64,000 bases of DNA from Micrasema longulum (GCA_022494885.1 JAGVSM010002838.1:124001-188000), one strand, 5' to 3'. Positions 43,118 to 55,527 are shown, numbered from the stretch's first letter. Numbers and translations: made by a program. Notes: a model not told the origin generated them from the letters alone.

Positions 43118-43389
43118 ATTTTCCGATTTTTTAATTTTTTTAAATCTTAAAATGAAATAAATCTTTAATTCTCGGACTAGCATCCCTTCCGAAAACTCTT
43201 ACCCCTCCCCTACATTAAAAAAATAAATAAAAACGTATTTGACCAACGAAGCGATACGCACCAGACGCGCACAAGGGAAGCGGCTGGGTAGGAGAGGGGT
43301 AGGGGTTTGTGAAGGGACTGCTGGTCTGAGAAAATAAGGATTTACTACATTTCGAGATATTTTAATTTTTTTTAATGACTGGTAAAATT
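43118..43389. mobile_element. 272-bp foldback/MITE with long imperfect TIRs
   Basis: Left arm starts AATTTTCCGATTTTTTAATT and right arm ends TTAATGACTGGTAAAATT. Inner arms CTCGGACTAGCATCCCTTCC and GAAGGGACTGCTGGTCTGAG also pair. The arms total roughly 110 bp each with mismatches. The centre is GC-rich (ACCAGACGCGCACAAGGG). Confidence 0.7.
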
Positions 43390-43552
43390 AGATAAAGACA
43401 CGCATTTGACGAATCGTCCACGATGAATCATATATTTCCTATATGTAAACCAAAAATAATTAAAACATTTAAACTAATGATTACCTGGAGCTGATGTCAA
43501 ATTGCTGACAGTCAGGGAAATAGAAAATGACCTCAATTCTTCATAAAGAAGT
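43390..43552. other. Spacer
   Basis: No signal. Confidence 0.3.
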
Positions 43553-43850
43553 TTATCACGTCGGTGAGATTCATCCGGTTGAACCAAATCACCTACTAGG
43601 CAACGCATGAAAACAATTTTCCGATAAAGGTCTCAGCTCTTTTACTTCACAAAAGTCAACAGATGGAAGAGTTGAGGAAATGCGAATGTTCAAACATGGG
43701 CAGAATGGTGAATGTTACACAGTGTGTAAATTGGCCACTTAAACCAGCCAATGAATGATCATAAGCCCCGTAAATGCCTAGACTTCCATATTCCCTTCTC
43801 AATTTTTTTTTTCCCTCTCTGTTGAAATAAATTTAAATATAAACAGGTTA
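43553..43850 (+). repeat. E element, foldback copy 8
   Basis: 43560-43622 is antisense (TCGGTGAGATTCATCCGG, CACCTACTAGGCAACGC). From 43623 it is sense (GGTCTCAGCTCTTTTACTTC ... CTCTCTGTTGAAATAAATTT). The 3' end is cut where a SINE-A begins. Confidence 0.8.
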
Positions 43851-43852
43851 TG

Positions 43853-44668
43853 ATCATCATTCCCTTTCTGCATATAATGATGCATAGTGCACCGCATTGG
43901 TACACCAATCATGACGTGTCTTGATGATTTTTGTTATATTAAGATAAGATGATCAGTCTTACGCTTCAGGTACCAGTCCAGGGACTATGAAATATTTTAG
44001 TTTGAAAACACTTTTATTTATTTATTATTTATTTATTTATTATATATACGGCCTAAGCTAAATACAACAGTTATATGAAGAAACATAAATGCAAGAAACT
44101 AAACAAAAAGAACATAAAACTATTTAGCAAAGACAAATAAAGGCAAAACAATAATTGTAAACACCATTCATTAAAACAATTAATATCATGTTGAAAAAGA
44201 AGACAACTCTTGGGAGATTCAATAAGTTTAAGTATCTTCTTATGATCAGCAAAAAGCCAGAATTTAGTATTTTAAAAAACATTGATAATATCATTTATAA
44301 AAATATTAAATAATAATGGAGCAATGTGGGCTCCTTGAAGTACTCCAGAAGTAAAAGTGATTGGAAAAAACAAGGAGTTATTAATTTGAATCAACAGTTT
44401 TCTTTCACTTAAGTAAGACCTGAAACATGATAATAAAGGATCTCTTATACCAATGGCTTGTAATTTAGCCAGAAGAATTGTGTGATTGGCTTTATCGAAA
44501 GCTTTAGAAAAGTCTGTATAAAGCACATCAGCCTGAAGATTTTCGTCGAGAGCACAAGTAATAGCACAAATATAAATATATATTTTATTCTTATCATATC
44601 GGAGATCGAACCTAAAGCCTCTTGCATATTACGCAAATGCACGGACCATTACACCACAAGGCCGTATA
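43853..44668 (-). repeat. SINE-A split by a LINE insertion
   Basis: Minus strand: head CGGCCTTGTGGTGTAATGGT ... CAAGAGGCTTTAGGTTCGAT at 44668-44597. The body (ATAGTCCCTGGACTGGTACC, TGAAGCGTAAGACTGATC, GCACTATGCATCATTATATG) is at 43990-43853. About 560 bp of LINE sequence lies between. Confidence 0.75.
44041..44585 (-). pseudogene. Jockey-like LINE RT fragment inside SINE-A
   Basis: An open frame reads LYTDFSKAFDKANHTILLAK, AIGIRDPLLSCFRSYLSER and SGVLQGAHIAPLLFNIFIND. These are RT blocks A and B: 'D.SKAFD...H..L' and 'GV.QG....P.LF..fiND'. It then jumps to KILKLIESPKSCLLFQHDIN CFNEWC-like sequence from just after the catalytic aspartates, so the YADD segment has been deleted. A 3' tail of (ATAAATAA)n closes it. 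Confidence 0.85.
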
Positions 44669-45524
44669 AGCCTTGACATTACTCAGCCGAAAAAATAAGC
44701 TATTTGTTCCCTTAAAATTTTCGGCTTTGCGAAGTGTTTCGTTGCTGAAAAAGTTTAGAAAACCCTGATGTAGACAGACATAAACTGTATTTTAAATTAA
44801 CAAAACAAAACTCATTTTTACAAACATATTCTTTGGAGACTTTTTAACTAGGTTTTGGTACAAAAACACAAACTCTGTAAGCGACACATTTTCTGTGACA
44901 CTGTTGAGAAAAATATAAAAAGCACCTTGACATGCCTAAGGGGGTTTGCAATAAATTTTTAATACAATGTACCCACGTCTCCTTAATTTTTTATCCCTAT
45001 CTGTAGGAAGTAGTTGTTAAAATGTGTATACGAGAGCAAAATGAGGTCGTATGCCACGTAATATCTCGTAACTCGGATTTAAGCAGTAAAATTTTCTAGA
45101 CCGCAGAGGTAAAATATGTTTTAACGTTTGTTGTAACATTTAAATAAAAATCAGTTTTTGACTGACACTATTTTTAGCTTTGTTGACTTGTCACACAAAC
45201 TTTAGAAATAAATTACCGAAAAATAATAAAACTGAATATAAAGTATACAATTTGACTGTTTTTTTTCTAAAATTTTACTGAAATTTGACGGGTCAAAGTG
45301 TTATTCTTTCTTTACATCCAAAATAAACAACATCGTACTCTTTATTTGAAAACATTTACATATTATTATATACTACAAACTAAACAAAAAAAAAATACGC
45401 ACAAAGTCTTATTAAGTCAGGTTAGAAAACTGGCGGGATGGTATATACTGACGGAATAACACAACGAGATAAAATGTATGATATTTTATAAATTATGTAA
45501 TAATGTTGTTAAACTCAGTACATA
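44669..45524. other. Unassigned AT-rich DNA
   Basis: No recognised repeat or gene. Confidence 0.35.
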
Positions 45525-45910
45525 CGTATAGGTGAGACTGTTGAGGAGATTGTACTGGATAGCACAATCCGTGAGGCGAAACATATGGGCAAATGTGAAT
45601 ATTTTTAAATTCTGTAATGTCCTGCCGGTAAAACAACTTTGTGACCACAAATTGATTGTAGATCACTTTGTTGATCCGGAATATAAAAAAAGAGTTTCCC
45701 ACACTCACAACACTAGATTTAAAACTAAGGGCTCCCTGTTTGTTCCCCGAATTACAAATTACTTCGGAGAGCGAGCATTAAATTGCGTTGTTCCAAGATT
45801 GTTCAATGATCTCCCACAAACCATCATTAACATGAAAGATCTTCAAATGAAAAAAAAAACTGAAGAAATATCTTCTAGATACTTTATAGTGCCTGTTTAT
45901 AAATAAATTT
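45525..45910 (+). pseudogene. LINE polymerase C-terminal fragment
   Basis: Open 124-codon frame to TAA at 45904: LPVKQLCDHKLIVDHFVDPE, HTHNTRFKTKGSLFVPRITN and YFGERALNCVVPRLFNDLPQ. 'LPV..L......I', 'THNTR.K.....P' and 'G..A....P..fN.LP' is the conserved end of a LINE ORF2. RT core missing. An AT-rich 3' UTR continues to about 46030. Confidence 0.75.
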
Positions 45911-46094
45911 GTAAAATAAACGTAATATAAACCTGTCATAAAAAAAATGTGTCCCATCGAAAAGTCTTTAGACTTAGCTGGTAAGAAATTCTTGTATGTA
46001 TTTTTTTATTTATAAAATAAACGCTGATTTGCAGCACTGAAACTGAGCATTATTTTATCATATTATGTACCTTATGATCCGGAAAAAAACAACT

Positions 46095-46445
46095 TAAGCT
46101 AAATCATTCATGAATATTCATTTTATTCCCTTCAAAGTAATCACCATTAGAGGCGCATATGCCAACGTTTTTTTCAATCTTCAAAGCACTTCTCGTATGC
46201 CGATTTTGTAATGACGTTTAGCTCCCTCTGCAAATTTTCTTTTATCCCTCAATCAGATTCAAATGCTTTCCGCACAGTAATAATTTGAGTTTAGGGAACA
46301 GGAAAAAGTCACACGGAAGCAAATAAGATAAAAACGAAGCACGGGGAAGGATTTTTAAGTTAATAAAATGTTTTTTTTTCTTTTCTACCGACTGATGGCG
46401 AATTTTTACATTGTTTTTGGCCATATAACCGCGTACAAAGAGATA
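46095..46445 (-). pseudogene. mariner-family transposase C-terminal relic
   Basis: On the minus strand, PCDFFLFPKLKLLLCGKHLN and, after a stop and frame change, NRHTRSALKIEKNVGICASN GDYFEG-type sequence are hallmarks of mariner transposase C-termini ('SPDLAPCDFFLFPKLK', 'NGDYFEG'). The third catalytic aspartate region is degraded: the usual proline-rich stretch before CDFF is altered. Upstream sequence to about 46780 may be further relic but is not convincing. Tc1/mariner elements move by DNA cut-and-paste; this one is inactive. Confidence 0.8.
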
Positions 46446-47661
46446 TGACAGCGAATTATTGTGCTGAAAACATCAAGAGTTATCTTTTTATGTATCTGAT
46501 CTTTTTTTTCAAAAATATTCACTCTCAAATGCTTCAATGCGTATACATGCGTCCATCTGGCCTGTTAAAAGGAACTCCACCCCATGATATTCTCAGGAAA
46601 CAGTAAACATCAGCGCGAGCGACTTTAACATGTTTTTTTGCGGCTCAGTTGGCAAGCGCCAATTTGAAGAATTTTTACTTTTTTCAAACCATATTCATAC
46701 ACCTATGGCGTATCACTCGTAATAATGAGCTTAACAGCAGTATCGACTTGAGAAAGGTATTCTAAGCAACAGATGTGTGATGATCTTTATAAAGAAAACT
46801 AAGAAAAAATTGCAGAACACACCTGTCAAGTAAATAACAGCATTTATCGATACTATTCCTGGCCGATTACTTTTCGTTCCCATCCTTCCTTTGACCCATT
46901 CTTATGTACCTACCTAACATCAAGATAGAAAAAATTCAAAATTAGAACATTCGGATTTAGAACAAAAACCAAACAACATTTATGACTTCACATAAAATCG
47001 GATAAAAAGTGGTTGAAATCGTCACGCGTAGTGGAAAATATTGTTACATTTTTAGTTCTTTATGTCATCCAGTGCCATAAATTGAAGAAAATTCAGATCA
47101 TATTAACGGTAGGTATCCATTCCATGTTCCTATTCTTTCTTAAATATTTCCAAATCACAAAACTGAATGAAATTCGTTTTTCATTTACAGTCCGCCTTTT
47201 TCTCTGACAACACACAGATTGACTTGTTTACACAACTGCCACAAACAAGCCATATAACAAATTGCACTAAAAATTGACACATATGTCTGTGATTGTCCTA
47301 CCAACTTATCGATTTATTGACCTAAAATAATGTGAGATGTAGAAATAAATGGACATAAAAAAAGTAATTTATTAGTTGGTCTAAAATAGACGCTTCTATA
47401 AAAAGTTCATATTTTAGATTGATTCTTAATAGTTTATTGTGCACATAAAATTTGCAAAACTCGTGTCTAAAAACAAATACCATAACACACAAAATGCACA
47501 TGAGACGAAAATGACCAGATTTTTTTTGATTATTTAAAAAAATATACTCCCAGATACGAGGTTTTCCTTTTGAATCGTCGATAATTGGATTAAGATACTT
47601 TATACACGTCACGCAAAATGCTTATGTAAGTAAAATCAAAATAGTGTATTGCGTAACGAAA
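46446..47661. other. Unassigned; possible mariner upstream relic
   Basis: AT-rich with scattered moderate-GC patches (46550-46660). A minus-strand 96-codon frame (47322-47612) is unrecognised. Confidence 0.3.
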
Positions 47662-47786
47662 TATAATTTCGCGTTACATACCATTCATAAAGACAGATAT
47701 AATTAAGTAAAACGCTTATCAATTTAACTATTCGCATATATGACGATTCTCCGTACAAGTATTAAAAAATCATAATGAATTGATTT

Positions 47787-48060
47787 ATGATCATCGTTCC
47801 CTTTCTGCAACCCAGTGATGCATAGGAAACTGCATCTTTAAATCAAATGCAGCGTATTTAGATAATCTGTAACATGATGGTAAGGTGATCAGTTCTACGA
47901 TTCGGGTGCTAGTCCAGGAACAATAAAATATCGCACTTTAAATAACCTTTAATATCTTTATTTTTTCATCTACCCTAACACGAATCGAACCCAAGACTTA
48001 AAAAATGGTAGGCGAATACGAAAACGTAGTATCTCCACTCGATCAACTTTTTCTGAATGT
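47787..48060 (-). repeat. SINE-A copy within composite module
   Basis: Reverse complement: CTTGGGTTCGATTCGTGTTA (B box region), TTGTTCCTGGACTAGCACC, TGATCACCTTACCATC, TTCCTATGCATCACTGGG. Confidence 0.75.
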
Positions 48061-48081
48061 TTATTTCACATACAAAATGTG

Positions 48082-48258
48082 GCGGCCTCCGTAGTGTAGT
48101 GGTCAAGACGCTTGACTCACGCACGGAAGGTTCCGGGTTCGATTCCCGGTGAGAACACAAAAATTAAAATGTGATTTTTCTTAAGCCTGGGTGCTCTGTG
48201 ATGTAATTCACCACTGTAATTAGGCCTCCTGGCCTGTTGTGGTGCAAAATAACAATTT
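48082..48258 (+). repeat. SINE-V, full length
   Basis: GGCGGCCTCCGTAGTGTAGT, CGCTTGACTCACGCACGG, GGGTTCGATTCCCGGTGAG, then the body GGTGCTCTGTGATGTAATTC and GGCCTCCTGGCCTGTTGTGG. The tail is short. Confidence 0.85.
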
Positions 48259-48739
48259 AAAAAATAATTATAAAAAAACTGCATTTTTCATGCGTCGGGA
48301 CAGAGAGTTGTGTATGTATTTAATATGTAAAATGTATTTAACAAAAAATAACCAAGGTTTTGTCAATAAAAAAATGACACTGTGTTTTCATAACAGTGTA
48401 TTGGTAATGCTTCAAAGCATTTTCATAATCGTTTTACATATTTGATTATAGTTTTAAACCAATTTTTTTACGGTTTTTCTTTAGAAAATCAAGCTTGAAA
48501 AACTATGTGTTGCACAATTTTACTAAAATTTTGTATATCTCAAATATTTGTCGACAATTATTGTATTTAGCACGGTTAAAGGATTATATTACACTGGGGC
48601 TTTGATAACAAACTATATCTTCATCGGTACATATCGACACCGGGCTTATAGTAAAATCGATATTTATGTACAAAAATCTGTGTCGGTAACCTGTAATTGA
48701 ATATGTTTAGAAAAAATATACATGCGTCTTCTCTTTTCT
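48259..48739. other. Unassigned AT-rich DNA
   Basis: No signal. Confidence 0.3.
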
Positions 48740-49390
48740 GTATTTTGAAAAAATGAAGTCTGAAAGGTGCATAAAATACCTGGGAGTAATCATTGACTGT
48801 CAACTTAAATGGCCTAATCATCTTGAAATAATTGTAATTAACTGAGATATTTAACCTGTGTCTTCAAACGGTTAAGTATTTAAGCCCAGCTAAATACTAT
48901 TAAAATGGTATATTATGCACTTATATAGTCATCGCTTTCCTATGGAATATTTGGATGGGAGGGAGCTTATAACAACTTTATCAACCATAAGAAACTGTTC
49001 AAAAATCTATCTCAAAATAACGCAGCACAAAAATCGCACTTTTCCCTCTTTCCAATTGTTCCAAGAATCTAAACTTTAAGATATTGGACAAATATACTAT
49101 TTTTAATGTTTAAAATATATATTGAAAAATCAAAATGCATTTACAAGTAATTAAAATACATTAAGCCAATGAAGGAATCGTGTGATAGAAATATCACATT
49201 GTAAAACGTGGCTAGCACAGAGACATGTTTATTTTATAGGTCCAAAAATGTTTCATTATTTTTTTACTGATAATATTTCATTGATCCCACACTTTCAAAA
49301 TTTTCTTTCTATTAAAAACACGCGCTATTCTGGTTTCAAACTAAAGATATTAACTCTTTTTTCTATGATATATTTTGTTGTCCTTTAATA
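48740..49390 (+). pseudogene. Decayed LINE fragment
   Basis: SERCIKYLGVIIDCQLKWPN, then stops, then MVYYALI, SSLSYGIFGWEGAYNNFINH, and finally AQRHVYFIGPKMFHYF in the frame at 49182. 'KYLG..iD..L.W..H', 'lsYgI..WG.' and 'GQr...y.GPK.FN.lP' are successive thumb and C-terminal blocks of a LINE polymerase. At least three stops or shifts. Confidence 0.7.
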
Positions 49391-49530
49391 AAAAGGATTT
49401 TTAATAATTTTTTTTTTGGTATTTTCTATTTCCGTTTTAAATTAGGTACTATAAAATAAAAAAGTACATTATAATCTTTTACAGACTATTTTTTTTGTCT
49501 TTCTTAATAATAAAAAATATTAAACCTGTC
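49391..49530. other. Spacer with left BEL target site
   Basis: AT-rich; its last five bases CTGTC (49526-49530) are the left target duplication of the BEL element. Confidence 0.6.
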
Positions 49531-50207
49531 TGTACGAGACGCGTTTCCGCCTCGTATAAAGAATAGTGAGACTGTAAAAATCTCGGCAAGACGCTGGTAT
49601 TCTACTGCGAGCTGCGATAGGTATCAGTAGCCCGTAGGTATGAATATTTATTCCAAATACTGTCGGCTGACAGTGGCGGCTAGCAGGTTGTAAATCCGCT
49701 TCTGGATTCGGCTGAGTCCAGGAAAGATGTAGTGAAGATCTGAAGACGAAGTGGCGAAGTAATCGGGCAGAGTAGAGTTAAAAGAGAGTGTTTACTGTTT
49801 TCGATCGATGTCTTTATTTCTCACATGTGCACATATTTATACAAGATTACAAAATCTGACCCTACGGTTAACTTAGGTATGGGAATGGTGCCGGCCCCCC
49901 ACTCTTGTCAAGTATTCTCCCGAGCGGCCAACGTAAATAGGCGCCCCCTAGCCAACGTATAAGCCCCGACCGCCGCCTCCGTCCCTCCATTGCACAATCG
50001 AGCGCCGACTAGAGCGGACGTGAAAGGGCCGCTAGCTTGACACGCTCCGCTCAATTCGTCCTTTATACGGCAGCGGCCGGTTAGACACGGAATTTAGCCT
50101 CGCAGACTCATACATACTAGGTTATATATTAAATACAAGTAAAATAATAATTGAAACATTTATACTAACATACAATAATAAACTAAAGGACTATGACGTC
50201 GGCTACA
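49531..50207 (-). repeat. BEL 3' LTR (677 bp)
   Basis: Element-sense TGTAGCCGACGTCATAGTCC ... GGCGGAAACGCGTCTCGTACA-type ends. AATAAA (reverse of 49813-49818) lies about 390 nt into the LTR and may serve polyadenylation. It carries a 2-bp and a 3-bp insertion relative to the other LTR. Confidence 0.95.
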
Positions 50208-50218
50208 CTCCCCCCTGT
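50208..50218 (-). promoter_or_regulatory. Polypurine tract of the BEL element
   Basis: In element sense, ACAGGGGGGAG immediately precedes the 3' LTR. This is the expected primer site for plus-strand DNA synthesis. Confidence 0.85.
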
Positions 50219-50238
50219 CGAGAGACACTCCTTAGTAA

Positions 50239-53154
50239 TCAGACGTCATCTTGTTTTACATTAAGTACTGCGAGTTTGGCCGTTGGTCGCGTGAATTCGC
50301 CTTTCGCTGTCTTGACCCTTGCGGTTCTGATGATACCATCTCGTCCCGGGTTGACCTCGATAATTATCCCACGTGGCCACTCGTTCCGAGGTAGAGCTGG
50401 GTCCGTGATTATCACTACATCTCCTACTTCTAGCGGTTTTGTAATCTCCCTCCATTTTTGTCTTTGGGCGAGGGTTGGTAGGTATTCACGAAGCCATCTT
50501 TTCCAAAATTGATCGGCCATTCTTTGGGCGATTCGCCATTGTTTTTTAAGGCACACTTCTGGGGGCGTGTCTCGGTAATCCGCTAAGCGAGGTTGGCTAC
50601 CGTCATCACCTATCAAGAAATGCATAGGTGTTAGTGGTGGAGCGTCTCTCGCGTCGAGTGACAGGTGAGTCAGAGGTCTTGTATTCACAGTAAACTCTGC
50701 CTCTGCAATGGCTGTCAATAAAACTTCCTCTTTTGGGGCCTGTTCTTTTAATATTGCCATTAACGCGCGCTTTGCACTTCGGATCAACCTCTCCCAGCTA
50801 CCACCCATAAATGGGCTTGCCGGAGAGTTGAATTTCCATCGAATTCCCCGCACGGTGGCTGCATTCTGAAGCTCAGGATTGTCTGCGAGTTGTCGTACTG
50901 CTTCCGATATTTCTTTATCCGCTCCTTTGAAGTTAGTTCCGTTATCGGAATACATCGTGTTAGGGTGTCCGCGTCGCGCGGCCATCCTTCGAAGAGCTTG
51001 GATGGTCGCGTCCGCATTTAAAGAGTGAGTTATTTCGATATGAATCGCACGTGTCGTCATACATGTAAATAAAGCCCCGTAGCGCTTTTCTTTATGTCGC
51101 CCAACAGTTACATATAAAGGTCCAAACATATCGACTCCGCAGTGTGTAAACGGACGAACGTGATGATCTAGGCGTGCTGCCGGTAACTGTCCCATTAATG
51201 GCGCAATCGGATGACTCTTTTCGTTTCGACAAAATTGGCAACGGTGTATTATTTGTCGAATATTTGATCTTAATTTTGTGATGAAGAAACGCTGCCTTAG
51301 ATCACTCATCGTCCTCTCTGTACTTGCGTGATTAGCCTTTTCGTGGAAATTTCTTACAAGCAGGCGTGTATAAGCATGAGTTCCGTCTAAAATTATAGGC
51401 GACTTTATTTCGGCGGCCATGTTGTCTGTTGCCATTAATCTAGTACCCATTTTTAAAACATTATCCTTATCCAGGTATGGATTTAGACATGAAATTTTAC
51501 TGGCCTTTGGGAGAGACTCCCCCCGTGAAAGGATTTCTATCTCTTTGTTGTAGCTATCGGATTGCGCAATCTTAATCCATGTAAGTTCCGATGCTGATAT
51601 TTCTTGAGCAGTTAGTGTAGCGCTAATGATTCGCTCTCTTTTGCGACACCTGTTGACGAATCGAAAAATCCACGCCGTAGTTCTAATTAAACGTTGCCAC
51701 GACGAAAACCTGTTCTGATCCGGGAGAGCATTCAGCATTATTGCACTGTTCAAACATATTGTTTCGGTCCGCAACTCTGTGTTAGCCAGGTTTCGATTTG
51801 TATTTAAACCTTTGACAGGTGGCCACATATCTTCAGAATATTTGAGGAATTCAGGACCTCCAAACCACATTCCTTTCATCGTAAGGTCAGGTATCTCTCC
51901 ATCTCGGGTACCTAAATCTGCTGGATTCTGCTTTGTGGGCACCCATCTCCATTCCGTTGAGTTAGTAAGTTCGTCTATCTCACCCAATCTGTGTGCGACA
52001 AATGGTGAGTATGTTCGCACATCACTCTGTACCCAAATTAAGACAGTTGTCGAGTCCGTCCAGTAAATAGTTTTTATAATACGGCTATCACATTCCTTTT
52101 TAATAGTAGCCGCTAGACGCGCTGCTATAAGAGCGGCTTGCAGTTCGAGCCGCGGTATCGATAAGGCACGCAATGGGCTCACCTTGCATTTACTGCCTAT
52201 GAATGTGATTAAACTTTTGTCCATTGTCCTTTCGACGAAATATGCCACCGCACAGCTTGCTTGCTCCGAAGCGTCACAAAACACATGTAATTCTACCGGT
52301 GCTTCTTTATAGCTTGTGCATTGCCTCGGAATCGCGCAATTTGTTTCTTGTAAGATTTTCAACCATTTATGCCACTTTACCGCGTATTTTCCATCTACTT
52401 CAGTGTCCCAATTAGTTTTCGAACGCCATACCTCTTGTAGTAAGATACGAGGTCGGATTGTTAAACACCAAATGAATCCAAGGGGATCAAAAATGCTCAT
52501 TACTTCACTAAGCATTTCGCGCTTGGTAGGTATATAGAGTTCGGACACCGCTGGAGTTTCTTTGAATTTAAACAAAAAATTGTCACTAACTGGATTCCAC
52601 TTTATCCCGAGCACTCTTTCGGTTACATCTTGTCCACTTATTATATTTATAGATGTATTCGCACGCAGATTTTCCGGTATTGCTCGTACTACCTCTGGAT
52701 TATTTGAGGCCCAATTTGTTAACTCAAACCCACCTCGTCCGAGCACTGTGGTAATATCGCTTCGCAATTGAATGCTTTCTTTTACCGAGTCGATTCCTAT
52801 TAGAAAATCGTCTACATAAAAATTATTTAAAATGGCCATCTTTGCTTTCATCATTCCAAGTGATTGTTCCTCCGCTATTTTATTTTTAACAAACTGAGCG
52901 CTGCTCGGTGAGCATGTAGCTCCGAACGTCATTGAGCTCATGACCATCTCGCGGATATGTTCGTCTTCATTATCACGCCAAAGAAATCTTTGTGACTGTT
53001 GATCTTCGTCGCGTATTCGGATTCTCAGAAACATTTCTTTAATATCCGCCGCGAGGGCGATTTTTCCCTCTCGAAATCGTATCACGTTCCCTAGAAGTGA
53101 AGTTAGCATATCTGGTCCACTTAGTAAGCAATCGTTCAACGAAACACCGCGATA
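50239..53154 (-). pseudogene. BEL pol portion: RT, RNase H, integrase
   Basis: This is the in-frame continuation of gag after a stop at 53155-53157. Its first ATG-like start in a frame scan is really TTG, so no separate start is implied. About 971 codons to TGA/TAA at 50239. Approximate positions in the combined frame: RT catalytic FYVDDFLIG near 900; RNase H VFCDASEQAS near 1080 and YWTDSTTVL near 1156; integrase zinc finger HEKANHAS...CQFC near 1394-1430; integrase D, D, E in CGVDMFGP (1463), YSDNGTNF (1525) and GGSWERL (1574); C-terminal DUF5641-like VGDVVIITDPALPRNEWPRG near 1700. All catalytic residues I looked for are present. Translation would be blocked by the upstream stop unless read through. 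Confidence 0.93.
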
Positions 53155-55527
53155 TTAACTTGCGGCATCGAAGACAATACGTAGCTTTCCGGGTTTATTC
53201 ACATGACTAACTGCGAAGTGCGGTAGGTAGTACGTTCTATTCGTCAATGTATTTTTCTCAATGCATGTGAGCTCTCGGGCATATCCTTTACTGATATACT
53301 CATTTATTTTCGATTTGTACGCGATAGCAAAGGATTCGTTTTTGCGAAATTTCTTTTCAATTAGTTCTAGTCTTCGTAGCGCCGTTTGCCGATTATTTGG
53401 GAGGCTTATGACGTCATCTTTCCACAAAAGTCCTGTTTCCCATTGTCCCGATATCAGAGGTCGAGTAGTGTTTTGAAGAATATCAATTGCTCTTTTTTCA
53501 CTGCAAGATATTCTAATTGTCGGCAAAATACCTAACGAGTCAACGGCATAATTTTTCTTCACAAGATTTTCTAATCGGGCGTTGTCTTGTATTGCGGCGA
53601 TTGTTTGAAACGGCATTGTATTTGTACCGCCGTGAATCGCCTCTCCTAACGCAGTAACGGAGATAATATATCTCCCGCTTTTCCTTGCTTCCCTTGTTAC
53701 AATCGAGGACGCATTATCTTGGCCAATTAAAATTTGCGGGCGCACTGTTTTAATTTGTCCGGCGTCCATTACGGCTTGAGGTGGTAAATTTAAATATTGC
53801 ATCGTGTTAGCTCGCATTTTGTATATTTCACTGTTATCGCCGCGGATATTTACTGTTATGCGACGTGATGACTCATCCGTCACATTCATGCCACCGGCCC
53901 CGTGAATTTTTAGTCCTCGTATTTTCCCTGACGCACCTGCACGGTCCGCCACTTCACTGTCGATGAGGGTGATTGTAGACCCTTCATCCAACAAGGCGTA
54001 CGAAGTCACTGTTCCCGCTGGTCCACTTATTTCCACCGGTAATAATTTTAAAAGAATCGGTCCGTTCGTTGACCACGTGTTTACAACTGTTCTATTTCGT
54101 GGGTTTTCATTGTCATAGCGGTTTTCACTTTCACTCACTAAATTCTCACTTGATTCTCTCCTTGCGGATTGATTTCCGTTCAAAGAATTGTTTTGTCGCG
54201 AAAACGATGAGCTCGAGGCTCCGACCTCGGCGGTAGGTCGATATTCGCGCACTTCTCCGCGGTTAGATTCGTGAAGCGTTTTATGGTGCAATGAACGGCA
54301 CCTATCAACGCTGCACTCACGCGAATGTTTACATTGCGTAACCCTATGCGATTCCCCTAAGCACGAAAAGCATAAGTTTTTACTTTTAACTATTTGCCAT
54401 CGCTCGGCCACTGATAACTTTAAATAGTCCCGGCACGACTGAATAGGGTGAGATCGATTACACAATGCACACTTGTTCTTCTCACCTGTAGGTATTTGAG
54501 GCACTACCGCGGTATTTACTAACTCGCGTTTTCGATTGCCTTTTCCAGTATAAATGTTCGGTTCGATACCTCCGCACAACATTGCGGCGCTCGATATTTC
54601 TTCTAGCCAGACAGAAAAATCTTTAACAGTGGCTCTGTTATTATCACCTCGTCTGGCCCCCCACCACGATGTACGCATACATAGCGGTAGTTTCGCTACT
54701 AGCTCGCTTAGTAACTGCGGGGTAGTAAGATATTCACCACCGAAGCCTTCCAGAGTGGCGATCACGTTGCTGATGGCACCAGATAGCTCGATCAGTGACT
54801 CCGTCGAACCAGTACCCTGAAGACATTGGAGTCTCCTTACTCTATCCAGCATGGCTGCGACGATGACTTCTTTTTGGCCAAAGCGCAGCTCCAAAGTTCG
54901 GATGATTTGTCCGACGTTACGCGGCTCTACGAGTAGCGCTGAGACCGCCTCTCTCGCTCGCCCCCTCAGGGCGCGCTGCAGACGTAGGAGGTTCTCCGGC
55001 TCTGATAGGCGGCACATCTCAGTCGATTGATGATACTGAGAGCTAAAGGTGGGCCACTCCAGCGGCTCTCCTGTGTAGACGGGCAGGTCCTTGGCGCTGG
55101 ACTGTCGGGCCATCATGGCCCCAACTCTGCTGTCGTCTTCCACGTTAGGCGGCCTGGGGCTCCCTATCAACGAGGTTCTTATTGCTGAGGCCATCTCAGC
55201 AATAGCGGTGGCCATCTGCGCCATGGGATCTGCGGAGCGGTTGACCCACGTCTCTGTGAGTCCAGCAGCGCTCTCCTCAGATCCTTCCAATGGCGGGAGT
55301 GTAGATGGTCCCTGTTCTCCGTCCAACGGCTGTGGGCGGCTCTCTCTTCTTCTCTGGCGCTTCAGTTGGATGCGAAGCTCCTTGTTCTGTGCCTTCAGGA
55401 ATCTGATGGTGTTGGCTGATGCTTGAGAAGCGTTGTCAGAAGCATCGTCGTCGGATGATTCTCTTTCAGATATGGCAGGGTCCACCCGTTCGGCGGCGTT
55501 CTTCCCCGATCGCAATACAGGAGTCAT
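53155..55527 (-). pseudogene. BEL gag-protease and RT N-terminus, ends in premature stop
   Basis: ATG at 55527 opens a 790-codon frame. It has an acidic and coiled-coil-like N-terminus (FLKAQNKELRIQLKRQRRR near 45-62), then a DUF1759 gag-like region (DLPVYTGEPLEWPTFSSQYH near 148). Zinc knuckles follow: CALCNRSHPIQSC near 350, CFSCLGESHRVTQC near 384 and another CSVDRCRSLHH near 405. The protease region is ALLDEGSTITLID near 510. The frame ends within the RT N-terminus (YYLPHFAVSHVNKPGKLRIV) at a TAA at 53155-53157. BEL elements normally encode gag-pol as one frame, so this stop is best read as a lesion. It is the only break seen in the internal region. Confidence 0.93.

Larger units (their letters stand above)
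47662..48258 (+). repeat. Composite module, arm 1 of a 10-kb inverted repeat
   Basis: About 590 bp from AATTTCGCGTTACATACC to the SINE-V tail matches the reverse complement of 58632-59221 with roughly 2% substitutions and three small indels. It contains a unique 120-bp left part, a SINE-A (−) and a SINE-V (+). Confidence 0.9.

Noticed and set aside
50239..53139. A separate pol gene starting at its own initiator
   Set aside because: The apparent first residue at 53139 is a TTG codon; the frame is continuous with gag across a stop at 53155-53157, so it is the same gag-pol frame.
54554..55426. Plus-strand open frames of 88 and 111 codons
   Set aside because: Antisense shadows of the BEL gag frame.
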